A stretch of DNA of 9,947 nucleotides, taken from CAZFAT01 sp964517075 (GTDB lineage Bacteria; Acidobacteriota; Vicinamibacteria; Vicinamibacterales; SCN-69-37). The DNA is taken from contig CAZFAT010000393.1 of assembly GCA_964517075.1 (NCBI GenBank), forward strand, positions 1-9,947, written 5' to 3'. The number at the start of each line of letters is the position of its first letter. Within the stretch, counting starts at the first letter, position 1. Under the pieces are notes generated by a model, which did not search any database, was not told the origin of the DNA, and was given only the letters and a program-made list of their open reading frames with translations. A program made the position numbers and the translations under genes. This document shows positions 1 to 5,744 of this stretch, one piece after another.

Positions 1-1
1 G

Positions 2-313
2 TTCGAACAATGCCTGCTCCTGGCCGTCGTCCACCTGGCCGACGCCGCCTACGGCGTCGCCATTCGGCAGGACGTTGAGCAACGCACCGGACGCGAGGTC
101 GCCATTGGGGCCTTGTACACGTCACTCAGCCGGCTCGAGTCGAAGGGATACCTGCGGTCCCGAATGTCGGATCCGACGGCCCAACGGGGAGGGCGGTCCA
201 AGCGCTACTTCACGCTGACGCCCATCGGCGCCGCGGCCCTGCGGCAGTCGCGCGAGCGGCTGACGAAGATGTGGGCCGGGCTGACCCCGGACCTGCGAAA
301 GGCGCGGCCATGA
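2..313 (+). CDS. PadR-family transcriptional regulator (5' end outside window)
   Basis: This is the C-terminal part of a PadR-type winged-helix repressor; its start lies upstream of the window. The frame is open from base 2 and ends at TGA 311-313, giving 103 visible residues. Seen: the winged-helix core with AYGVAIRQDVEQ (helix 2), then GALYTSLSRLESKGYL (recognition helix into the wing), GRSKRYFTLTPIGAAAL (the wing and the start of the last helix). These are the hallmark stretches of PadR proteins, which bind palindromic operators and respond to small molecules or stress. The stop overlaps the permease start (ATGA at 310-313), so the two genes are translationally coupled. In acidobacteria, PadR genes commonly sit directly before such permeases, so this protein probably controls its own operon. 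The ligand is unknown and the operator lies outside the window. Confidence 0.92.
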   Translation, partial: FEQCLLLAVVHLADAAYGVAIRQDVEQRTGREVAIGALYTSLSRLESKGYLRSRMSDPTAQRGGRSKRYFTLTPIGAAALRQSRERLTKMWAGLTPDLRKARP

Positions 314-3045
314 CGCCTCGCCCCCCGACGCTCGCGGAACGACTCATGTGCTGGTCGCTCCCACCGATCGACCGGTCGGTGGTCCTGGGCGACCTGGCGG
401 AAGAGTTCGATGCGCTCGCGACCCATCGAGGCGTCCGGCATGCGAGACGCTGGTACCGCCGGCAGGTGCGCCGGTCGCTCATCCTCAACCTTCGGCGGCG
501 GCTCGCTCGTTCGACGCCTGGCGAACAGGCCGGATCAGGAACGCGCCCGCGCTCAGTCACGAAGACGGCCGTGTTCGAGGGGATCCTGACCGACTTTCGC
601 TATGCCGTCCGGAGCCTTCGCGCGGCGCCCGCCTTCACCGTCGCCGCGCTCCTCGTGCTCACACTCGGTATCGGCGCCAGCACGGCCATCTTTTCGGTCG
701 TGGACGCGGTCGTGCTCCGCGCACTGCCGTTCGAGGAGGACGAGAGACTGGTGGCGGTTGGAGAACGTTGGTTGAGTGCCTCCAACCCCGACCCGCGCGC
801 CCTGCTGCCGATCGCGCCGGCAAACTACCTGGACTGGACCGCACAGCAGTCCGCGTTCGAGTCCATGGCCGCCTTCGATCAGCGTCCCGCATCGAGCACG
901 ATTGCCTTGCGCGAGTCCGACGTCGAGACCGAAGACCTGAGAGTCCAGCGTGTGACGCCGGGGTTCTTTCAGGTGCTGCGGGTGACCCCCTCCCTCGGCC
1001 GTCCCTTCATTCCGGAGGACGAAGTCGAGGGGCGCCACCGGGTCGCCGTGCTCAGCGACGCGCTCTGGCGGCGGCGGTTCGGCCAGGATCCCGGCATCAT
1101 CGGGCGCATTCTCGATCTGGATCACGCCCCCTACGTGGTGGTGGGTGTTCTCCCGCCCGGCGTTACCTATCCGGTTGGAACCGCCGCGTCGACGGAGCTC
1201 TGGGTCCCCCTTGTCATTCCGGCGAATCACCGGATTCGGACCGCCAACCGCGCCGTCTACCTGCGCAGCATTGCGCGATTGAAGGCCGGCGTGTCCGTGC
1301 CCCACGCGCAGGCCCACATGGATCAGTTGTTCGCCACGCTGGAGCAGGCCGATCCTCAGTGGCATGAGAATGCCGGCATCGGCGTGCAACCCCTGCGCGA
1401 TTACGTCGTCGGTACGAGCACCAGGGCGTGGCTGCTGATGCTGCTGGGCGCCGTGGGGCTCGTCCTGCTGATCGCCTGCGTGAACGTGGCCAGTCTGCTG
1501 GTCGCCCGTGCCTCCGCCCGCGCGCGAGAGGTGGGCATCCGGGCCGCGCTGGGCGCCGGGCGATGGCGATTGGTCCGGCTGTTTATCGTGGAGAGTGTGC
1601 TGCTGTCGAGCCTCGGCACTATCAGCGCGGTGCTCTGCGCGACATGGACGGTGCCCCTCCTGCGCGACGCGCTGCCCGAGGGGCTTCCTCGCGTCGCGGC
1701 TATCGACGTTGACCTCCGTGTCCTGGCCGCGGCAGCAGGCCTGACCGTGCTGACCGCGCTGTTCTTCGGCCTCCTGCCCGCGCGGCACTTGCGGCGTCGC
1801 GATCTCACTGGCGCGTTGAAGCCGGTCTCGCGCGCCGGCAGCCTCAATGTCGGCGGGCAGCGTCTCCGAAGCCTGCTGGTGGTTGCCGAGGTTGCGCTCG
1901 CCGTCATCCTCCTCGTGAGCGCCGCGCTCTTCATTGGCAGCTTCTTCAAGGTTCATGGGATCGATCCCGGTATCTCAACCGACCGTGTCCTGGCCATGGG
2001 GATCACACCGCGTAACGTGCCGGGAGGCAAACGCCCGGATCCTGCACCCCTCTTCGGCGAGATCGTCGACCGCCTCGCCACAGTGCCCGGAGTGGCCAAC
2101 GCGTCGGTCGTGTGGGGAGGCATGCCGCTCGTCGGAGGGACGCATATCCGCGGGTTCACCGTCCCCGGCCGGTTCGTCGCGGAGGACGATGGCGGCGTCA
2201 ATGTCAGAGACGTTACGCCGGACTATGACCTGTCGTTGGGGATCCCGGTGCGAAACGGTCGGATGTTCTCGCCGGCGGATCATGCGGGGGCACCCAAGGT
2301 GATCGTCATCAGTGAGGCCGCGGCGAAACGCTATTTCTCGGGTGAGGATCCGATTGGCCGATCGGCGACCATCGACAAGACCGCGCTCACGATCGTCGGA
2401 GTCGTGGGCGACGTCCGCGAGAGGATCGAGAGAGAGCCCCGTCCTCTCGTGTATTTCCCGATGGCGCAGAGCACGGCGGGCCCGGCCGCCATCAACCCGA
2501 ACAACCCGAGCGCCGAACTCATCGTTCGCGCCGAAACGGATCCCTACGACATCTTCCCCGCCGTCAAGGCCGCCATGCTCGACGTTGCGCCGGACGTTTC
2601 CATCCGCAACGTCAGAACACTTGATGAACTGATGTGGCGGCAGCAGGCGGCCCGGCGGCTCAACATGCTGATCCTGGGATTGTTTGGCGTACTCGGCCTG
2701 GTGGTCTCGGCGGTGGGCGTCTACGGGCTCATGGCCTTTCTCGTGTCCGAGCGGACGCATGAGATTGGCGTCAGGATCGCGCTCGGCGCGACGCCGACTC
2801 GCCTGATTGGCATGGTTCTGGCGCGTGGCAGCGTCGTTGTCGCGGTCGGCCTCGCGATCGGAGGCGCGGGCGCCTGGTCCCTGAGGTCCATCGCCGAAGC
2901 CTTCCTCTTCGGCCTGCGGCCTGGCGATCCGCGCGCGTTCGCGGCGGCCCTGGCCGTGTTGTCGCTCTCCGCGCTGGTGGCCGTGCTCGTCCCGGCCCGG
3001 CGCGCCACGCGCGTGGATCCCGTCGTCACGCTGAGATCGGAGTAA
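310..3045 (+). CDS. ADOP-type duplicated ABC transporter permease (MacB/FtsX fold)
   Basis: An inner-membrane permease of 911 residues with two tandem MacB-like halves and no ATPase domain. The ATG at 310 is chosen over an in-frame start 39 bases upstream because it overlaps the PadR stop and has GAAAGG 7 bases before it. Order: N-terminal prefix region (about residues 1-80, with VLGDLAEEF and an Arg-rich helix); TM1 about 108-130 (LLVLTLGIGASTAIFSVVDA); periplasmic MacB-core domain 1; FtsX domain 1 about 372-500 (VNVASLLVARASAR then REVGIRAALGAGRWRLVRLF); a TM about 518-547 that starts the second half; periplasmic domain 2; FtsX domain 2 about 784-911 (SERTHEIGVRIALGATPTRL). This matches the acidobacterial duplicated orphan permease family, where the partner ATPase is encoded elsewhere. 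Members are thought to act in mechanotransmission or in efflux of lipids, peptides or drugs; the substrate cannot be read from the sequence. It appears intact, ending with the usual PARRATRVDPVVTLRSE tail. Confidence 0.95.
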   Translation: MTPRPPTLAERLMCWSLPPIDRSVVLGDLAEEFDALATHRGVRHARRWYRRQVRRSLILNLRRRLARSTPGEQAGSGTRPRSVTKTAVFEGILTDFRYAVRSLRAAPAFTVAALLVLTLGIGASTAIFSVVDAVVLRALPFEEDERLVAVGERWLSASNPDPRALLPIAPANYLDWTAQQSAFESMAAFDQRPASSTIALRESDVETEDLRVQRVTPGFFQVLRVTPSLGRPFIPEDEVEGRHRVAVLSDALWRRRFGQDPGIIGRILDLDHAPYVVVGVLPPGVTYPVGTAASTELWVPLVIPANHRIRTANRAVYLRSIARLKAGVSVPHAQAHMDQLFATLEQADPQWHENAGIGVQPLRDYVVGTSTRAWLLMLLGAVGLVLLIACVNVASLLVARASARAREVGIRAALGAGRWRLVRLFIVESVLLSSLGTISAVLCATWTVPLLRDALPEGLPRVAAIDVDLRVLAAAAGLTVLTALFFGLLPARHLRRRDLTGALKPVSRAGSLNVGGQRLRSLLVVAEVALAVILLVSAALFIGSFFKVHGIDPGISTDRVLAMGITPRNVPGGKRPDPAPLFGEIVDRLATVPGVANASVVWGGMPLVGGTHIRGFTVPGRFVAEDDGGVNVRDVTPDYDLSLGIPVRNGRMFSPADHAGAPKVIVISEAAAKRYFSGEDPIGRSATIDKTALTIVGVVGDVRERIEREPRPLVYFPMAQSTAGPAAINPNNPSAELIVRAETDPYDIFPAVKAAMLDVAPDVSIRNVRTLDELMWRQQAARRLNMLILGLFGVLGLVVSAVGVYGLMAFLVSERTHEIGVRIALGATPTRLIGMVLARGSVVVAVGLAIGGAGAWSLRSIAEAFLFGLRPGDPRAFAAALAVLSLSALVAVLVPARRATRVDPVVTLRSE

Positions 3046-3053
3046 GGGTCCGG

Positions 3054-3090
3054 GGTTCCAGGGTTCGAAGGTTCAGACCCTGGAACCTTT
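3054..3090 (+). terminator. Stem-loop after the permease gene; candidate terminator with internal 8-base repeats
   Basis: A perfect 11-base inverted repeat (GGTTCCAGGGT at 3054-3064 and ACCCTGGAACC at 3077-3087) encloses a 12-base loop and is followed by TTT. It starts 9 bases after the permease stop, so it probably ends the PadR-permease transcript, although the T tract is short. The left arm and loop also form three 8-base units starting GGTTC (3054, 3062, 3070), which suggests the hairpin grew out of a GGTTC tandem repeat. Confidence 0.6.
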
Positions 3091-3102
3091 GAGTTCGCCC
3101 CG

Positions 3103-3114
3103 TATAATCGCTGC
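3103..3114 (+). promoter_or_regulatory. TATAAT -10 box for a probable leaderless transcript
   Basis: A perfect TATAAT lies at 3103-3108, and the GTG start of the small gene follows after 6 bases (3115). Transcription starting about 7 bases after the box would begin at the start codon itself, so the mRNA would be leaderless. No Shine-Dalgarno is present and no convincing -35 box is visible. The start codon choice for the downstream gene depends partly on this box. Confidence 0.6.
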
Positions 3115-3315
3115 GTGAGCAAGCGCGCGCGACGACAGACTCGCCGTTCCGACATTCCTCGTTCGGCCGCCGGCCGGCTTCGGGAAGCCGAGCGCTTATA
3201 TCGGGACTTCGTCGAGCTCACGCCCTACCGGTTCACCCCGTTTGTGAAGTCCTTCGATTCCTTCGAGGCCTACGAGCGGTGGAAGCGTGCCCAGACGAAC
3301 CCCTGGTACCGATAA
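3115..3315 (+). CDS. Small basic protein of unknown function, paired with a nucleotidyltransferase
   Basis: A 66-residue protein of no known function. It has a basic N-terminus (KRARRQTRRSDIPRS, residues 3-17), a short amphipathic helix (about 20-34), and an aromatic-rich C-terminal block (TPYRFTPFVKSF at 36-47, then YERWKRAQTNPWYR at 53-66). No signal peptide or membrane segment is visible. GTG 3115 is taken as the start because a consensus -10 box stands 6 bases upstream. It overlaps the next gene by 29 bases, which implies translational coupling and a shared job. By analogy with two-gene modules in which a small protein precedes an MNT-fold nucleotidyltransferase, it could be a partner or antitoxin-like subunit, but that is inference. 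The tightly spaced aromatic residues argue for a genuine protein rather than a chance frame. Confidence 0.7.
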   Translation: MSKRARRQTRRSDIPRSAAGRLREAERLYRDFVELTPYRFTPFVKSFDSFEAYERWKRAQTNPWYR

Positions 3316-3607
3316 TCGCGTCCTGCGCGTGTGTCGGCTGCTCAACCGGCGCCGCGTGCGCTATCTCATTGCCGGTGGTGTCGCCGGGAACCTGCACGGA
3401 TCGGTCCGGGCGACCAACGACGTCGACGTGCTGATTCCCCGTGACGTGAAGAACGCCGGCAGGCTGCTCGAGGCGCTGGCCGAGCTGCCGTACGGACTGG
3501 CGAAAGAGCTGGATGCGGAAATGGTCGCGACCAGGCCGGTCACGATCATCGGTGACGATCCCCGGGTGGATGTCCTGACGGTCGCGGATTCGTTCGAGTG
3601 GCCTTGA
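3287..3607 (+). CDS. Nucleotidyltransferase-fold protein (AbiEii/DUF6036-like), C-terminally truncated
   Basis: A 106-residue protein with the minimal-nucleotidyltransferase (pol-beta) signature: YLIAGGVAGNLHGSVRATNDVDVLI at residues 26-50 contains the GG turn (30-31), a basic Arg41, and the metal-binding pair D45 and D47. A third carboxylate, D95, sits in DPRVDVLTVAD. All three expected acidic residues are therefore present. From memory of the family, relatives run on for roughly 50 more residues with a helix carrying a Lys/Thr/Arg-Asp-Asp motif; here the frame stops at TGA 3605-3607 right after SFEWP, and no continuation is seen in the other two frames. It is probably a broken gene, although the catalytic core is complete. 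GTG 3287 lies inside the upstream gene. Possible roles are nucleotide transfer to tRNA or to a partner protein in a toxin-antitoxin-like module; the substrate is unknown. Confidence 0.72.
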   Translation: MPRRTPGTDNRVLRVCRLLNRRRVRYLIAGGVAGNLHGSVRATNDVDVLIPRDVKNAGRLLEALAELPYGLAKELDAEMVATRPVTIIGDDPRVDVLTVADSFEWP

Positions 3608-3653
3608 AAGCAAAGTGTCCGACGCGGGCGTCGGGCGCGAGTGCCGTCGGCTG

Positions 3654-3791
3654 CTATGCGTCGGGCGCGTGGGCCTCGCGGGGCCGGTCGTCCACCAGCT
3701 TCGCGAGGCCGAAGTCGAGGATCTTCACCTGTCCGGCCGGCGAAATGAACATGTTGGCGAACGGCCGGTGCGCGATGCGGCGCCGATCATG
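3654..3791 (-). pseudogene. Fossil fragment of a eukaryotic-like Ser/Thr protein kinase
   Basis: Read on the minus strand, this stretch encodes the catalytic-loop to DFG part of a Hanks-type kinase: IAHRPFANMF, then SPAGQVKILDFGLAKL, then a stop (TAG at 3656-3654). The DFG triplet is at 3716-3708. Intact kinases read HRD(L/I)KPxN here; the fragment reads HR-P-F-A-N, so the catalytic Asp and Lys are gone and the loop is two residues short. No ATP-binding glycine loop, VAIK lysine or activation-loop GTxxYMAPE is present on either side. It is a dead relic about 46 residues long, antisense to the flanking genes. The match in order and spacing over about 25 residues makes chance unlikely. The bases between the truncated nucleotidyltransferase and the next operon (3608-3837) hold nothing else recognisable. 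Confidence 0.72.
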
Positions 3792-3837
3792 CGGAGGGCC
3801 GGAGGATACCGGAGGTGGCGGCGACGTGTCGAGGCGG

Positions 3838-3866
3838 TTGACTATGTAGCCACATGAAGCTACATT
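3838..3866 (+). promoter_or_regulatory. Autoregulated toxin-antitoxin promoter with operator between -35 and -10
   Basis: TTGACT (3838-3843, -35) and TACATT (3861-3866, -10) are spaced by 17 bases. A perfect 7-base inverted repeat, ATGTAGC (3844-3850) and GCTACAT (3859-3865), fills the spacer and reaches into the -10. The antitoxin ATG follows 6 bases after the -10, so the transcript is probably leaderless. The layout fits autorepression by the antitoxin or antitoxin-toxin complex, which would block RNA polymerase when bound. Confidence 0.72.
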
Positions 3867-3872
3867 GCGGGG

Positions 3873-4172
3873 ATGAAGACGGTTGGCGTGCGCGAGCTGA
3901 AGAACCGGCTCAGCGAGTACATCCGGCGGGTGCGATCGGGCGAGGGCGTGCTCGTGACCGACCGGGGCGAAGTGGTCGCGGAGCTGACCGCGCCGGGCAC
4001 GGGCACGGGCGCAGACGCCTCGGTGCCGCCAGGCCTCGTCGCGCTGGCGCGGCGCGGGGGCCTGACGCTCGGCGCGCCTGGTGCCGCGAACGTCTATCCC
4101 GCGCTCCCGCGAAAGCGCCGGCGAGGGCGGGGGGCCGCCCAGCTGCTCGCCGAGGAGCGCGGCGACCGGTGA
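3873..4172 (+). CDS. vapB: Phd/YefM-type antitoxin of a VapBC-like module
   Basis: A 99-residue antitoxin whose N-terminal half is a textbook Phd/YefM fold: VGVRELKNRLSEYIRRVRSG (residues 4-23) followed by the beta-hairpin VLVTDRGEVVAEL (26-38). Phd-fold N-termini dimerise and bind the operator; the C-terminus binds the toxin. Here the C-terminal part (about 40-99) is Gly/Ala/Pro-rich, then basic (RKRRRGRG), ending in a short helix (AAQLLAEERG) that probably lies across the toxin. The ATG at 3873 is supported by the promoter spacing and by the start of the conserved motif at residue 3. Its stop overlaps the toxin's GTG (GTGA at 4169-4172). It should neutralise the PIN toxin and repress the operon through the inverted repeat just upstream. 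Confidence 0.9.
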   Translation: MKTVGVRELKNRLSEYIRRVRSGEGVLVTDRGEVVAELTAPGTGTGADASVPPGLVALARRGGLTLGAPGAANVYPALPRKRRRGRGAAQLLAEERGDR

Positions 4173-4624
4173 ATCTGTATGCCGAGTCCAGCGCGGTGCT
4201 CGCCTGGCTGTTCGACGAGCCGGCCGCGGGCCTGGTGCGGAGCGCGCTCGCGGGCGCGGAGCTCATCGTGGCCTCGGACCTCACGATCGTCGAGTGTGAC
4301 CGGGTCTTGTATCGGGCGGCTGCCGTGGGCGAGTTGAGCGAGGCCGACGCCGCCGATCGGCGCGCCCACCTGGTCACCGCCGCCGCACACTGGCATGTCC
4401 TGCGTCTCGGTCCGGAGATCGTCGATCGGGCGCGGCAGCCGTTTCCCGGCGAACCGATCCGGACCCTCGACGCGCTGCACCTCGCCTCGGCGCTCGTCGC
4501 GCGCGGTGCGGTGGCGGGTCTCGAGCTGCTCAGCCTGGACGAGCGGGTTCGCCGGACGGCGCGATTGCTGGGCGTGCGCGTGCTGCCCGCGCAACTCCCC
4601 GCCGCGGCCGCGCCCTTGACTTGA
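4169..4624 (+). CDS. vapC: PIN-domain toxin ribonuclease (VapC family)
   Basis: A 151-residue PIN-domain endoribonuclease, the toxin partner of the gene it overlaps by 4 bases. GTG 4169 is selected because of that overlap and because GAGGAG (4152-4157) stands upstream; it also places the conserved motif at the N-terminus, as in the family. Acidic residues of the active site: E6 (LYAESSAVLAWL), E42 (TIVECDRVL), D101 (RTLDALHLASAL) and D124 (LSLDERVRRTA). Position 6 is Glu where most VapC proteins have Asp; this ESSAVLAW form is, to my knowledge, a recurring subfamily and is likely still active. VapC toxins cleave tRNA or rRNA in a metal-dependent way and stop growth when the antitoxin is lost. 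The exact RNA target cannot be predicted. The very high GC matches its antitoxin. Confidence 0.9.
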   Translation: MNLYAESSAVLAWLFDEPAAGLVRSALAGAELIVASDLTIVECDRVLYRAAAVGELSEADAADRRAHLVTAAAHWHVLRLGPEIVDRARQPFPGEPIRTLDALHLASALVARGAVAGLELLSLDERVRRTARLLGVRVLPAQLPAAAAPLT

Positions 4625-4662
4625 CAGCTCCACGTTGTCTTGCCGCCGCCGAGGACGTCGAC

Positions 4663-4679
4663 CCTGATGCCACATCAGG
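4663..4679. terminator. Hairpin between convergent genes; weak bidirectional terminator candidate
   Basis: A perfect 7-base stem (CCTGATG at 4663-4669 and CATCAGG at 4673-4679) with a three-base loop lies in the 81-base gap between the toxin stop and the end of the convergent DUF1569 gene. There is no T run on either side, so it could stop polymerase only weakly or act as an mRNA 3'-end stabiliser. Confidence 0.35.
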
Positions 4680-4705
4680 CGCAACGAACGATCCGACGGC
4701 GCGCG

Positions 4706-5155
4706 TCAGGCGCTGAACTGCTTCAGATGATGATCGAGGTGTTTGCATTGGAGCCGACTCCAATGCCGCCCGGTCATCGGGAAGTTGGCGGCCTCCGGCC
4801 ACTCAGCCTCCATGGATTTCGCGGCGAACCGGTCGAGCATCTCGAGCGCGCGCGCCTTCTCGTGCTCGAAGTCGTGCTCGTCCGTGACCAGCATGTCGGG
4901 ACGCGTGGGTGCGCCCTTCGGCCAGGGCATGCTGATGACCATCCAGCGCACGAGGACCTTCGGCACGCCTCGCACGCTGCGTGCGGCCTTGTACTCGCCC
5001 AGCGACTCGGCGAGCACGAGGTTGACGTGGAAGAGCATCTGGCCGACCGACATCTTCCCCCACTGACGCCGCGACGCCGGCGTGAGTGACTCCACGCGGC
5101 GTCTGAGCGCGGCATGAACGCCTGGGTCGTGCACCCGGGTTGGCATCGGCGTCAT
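4706..5155 (-). CDS. DUF1569 domain protein (DinB/YfiT-like four-helix bundle)
   Basis: A 149-residue cytoplasmic protein of the DUF1569 family, which belongs to the DinB/YfiT-like putative metalloenzyme superfamily. Seen: an N-terminal helix with SLTPASRRQWGKMSVGQMLFHVNLVLAESLGEY (about residues 24-56), where the His of MLFHVN aligns with the usual first metal ligand of DinB-like folds; a central segment with MPWPKGAPTRPDML; and the diagnostic C-terminus HWSRLQCKHLDHHLKQFSA, with the HLDHHL cluster supplying further histidines. Relatives usually end in the same YKHLDHHLRQF pattern. ATG 5155 is used; a second ATG three codons later is equally possible, since neither has a clear Shine-Dalgarno. 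It is convergent with the toxin gene and stands alone. Its biochemical role is unknown. Confidence 0.85.
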   Translation of the reverse strand: MTPMPTRVHDPGVHAALRRRVESLTPASRRQWGKMSVGQMLFHVNLVLAESLGEYKAARSVRGVPKVLVRWMVISMPWPKGAPTRPDMLVTDEHDFEHEKARALEMLDRFAAKSMEAEWPEAANFPMTGRHWSRLQCKHLDHHLKQFSA

Positions 5156-5204
5156 CTTACGCGCACCCGCGCATGTTCACCTGAGCCATTGGCCCGGGGC
5201 TTAA

Positions 5205-5235
5205 CCGGCGAAGCCTCGTGCGACGGTTCGAAGTT
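5205..5235 (+). repeat. Dispersed intergenic repeat, copy A
   Basis: CCGGCGAAGCCTCG (5205-5218), an 8-base variable part, then TTCGAAGTT. The same order and spacing occurs at 7419-7449: the 14 bases are identical, the variable part differs, and the 9-base end differs by one base (25 of 31 positions match overall). Both copies lie outside genes. The left end also forms a small hairpin (GGCTT at 5198-5202 with AAGCC at 5211-5215). Confidence 0.5.
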
Positions 5236-5259
5236 GCGCTTGCGTTGGCGCAGTTTTTT
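5235..5259 (+). terminator. Hairpin plus six T: candidate intrinsic terminator
   Basis: TGCGC (5235-5239) pairs with GCGCA (5248-5252) across an 8-base loop, and one base later six T follow (5254-5259). The stem is short, but the order of GC stem then T run is that of a Rho-independent terminator on the plus strand. No plus-strand gene ends nearby, so if it is real it would end a small untranslated RNA or antisense transcript. Confidence 0.35.
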
Positions 5260-5519
5260 GAGCATTGTCCTGCCGTCCACTCCACTAAAACGACAGGGGC
5301 GCCACGTGCACGGCCGGGCGAGCCCGGCGGCGTTCGCGCGCGGGCGCCGCGATGGCGATGGTCAGAGCGCACCGACGACGTGCCCGATGGAATGCGCGCG
5401 CGGACCACTGTGGGTCCGCTGCGACCGCCGCGTCCTGGCATCGTGAGCCCGCTCGCATGGAACTCGACAGGTTGGACGCGCCAGGGGCCGTGGGGGGTGT
5501 CGCAATGCGAGCGATGGGC

Positions 5520-5547
5520 CACTGGCTCAGGTGCACCTCGGCCAGTG
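5520..5547. other. 28-base imperfect palindrome
   Basis: The outer arms CACTGGC (5520-5526) and GCCAGTG (5541-5547) enclose a second perfect palindrome, AGGTGCACCT (5529-5538), on the same centre. Twelve of fourteen base pairs match. It lies in gene-free DNA about 160 bases before the second toxin-antitoxin promoter. It could be a binding site for a dimeric regulator or a recombination site; nothing identifies the binder. Confidence 0.5.
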
Positions 5548-5709
5548 ACCCATCGGTCGAAAAACGAGAGACCTCGGGCGTCGCTCGCTGCCCCTGGGCC
5601 CCGCGATCTCCTTCGGGGCTTCCGCCTCCGTCGATGTCCCGAGCCGGCATTGCGCGGGAACCTCGATGCGGCGGGCGCTCAGCGCTCGTGAGCGGAGAGC
5701 GGCTGGTGG

Positions 5710-5740
5710 TTGACGGACTCCGGCCGTCAGGTAATATTAC
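5710..5740 (+). promoter_or_regulatory. Promoter and operator of the second toxin-antitoxin operon
   Basis: TTGACG (5710-5715, -35) and TAATAT (5732-5737, -10) are 16 bases apart. The perfect palindrome GTAATATTAC (5731-5740) covers the -10; an all-AT core is unusual in this GC-rich DNA and suits a ribbon-helix-helix operator. The antitoxin ATG is 7 bases after the -10, with no Shine-Dalgarno, so the transcript is probably leaderless and autorepressed. Confidence 0.65.
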
Positions 5741-5744
5741 TTTC

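Larger units (their letters stand above)
5156..5709. other. Gene-poor stretch of about 550 bases
   Basis: I see no protein-like reading on either strand here: open frames exist only because the DNA is GC-rich, and their translations are dominated by Arg, Pro, Ser and Gly with no motif. No tRNA or rRNA signature was seen. It does hold structure: a repeat copy at 5205-5235, a hairpin plus T6 at 5235-5259, a GC hairpin with a CGAG loop at 5313-5328 (GCCGGG and CCCGGC arms), and a 28-base imperfect palindrome at 5520-5547. It may contain a small RNA or decayed genes. Confidence 0.5.

Noticed and set aside
553..1956. Long open frame on the minus strand opposite the permease gene
   Set aside because: Its translation is rich in Gly, Arg, Gln and His with no domain, and it mirrors the codon pattern of the convincing permease on the other strand; it is a GC-driven shadow.
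3854..4168. Upstream extension of the first toxin frame
   Set aside because: It overlaps the whole antitoxin gene and its translation is Arg/Gly/Ala-rich filler; the PIN motif begins right after GTG 4169.
5199..5260. Possible integron attC site (GCTTAAC near 5199)
   Set aside because: One end fits RYYYAAC, but no partner GTTRRRY is found at the right distance and there is no integrase.
5218..5691. Plus-strand frame of 157 codons in the gene-free region
   Set aside because: No recognisable motif, Arg/Pro/Ser-rich after the first 25 residues, no promoter or Shine-Dalgarno, and its start lies in the dispersed repeat.
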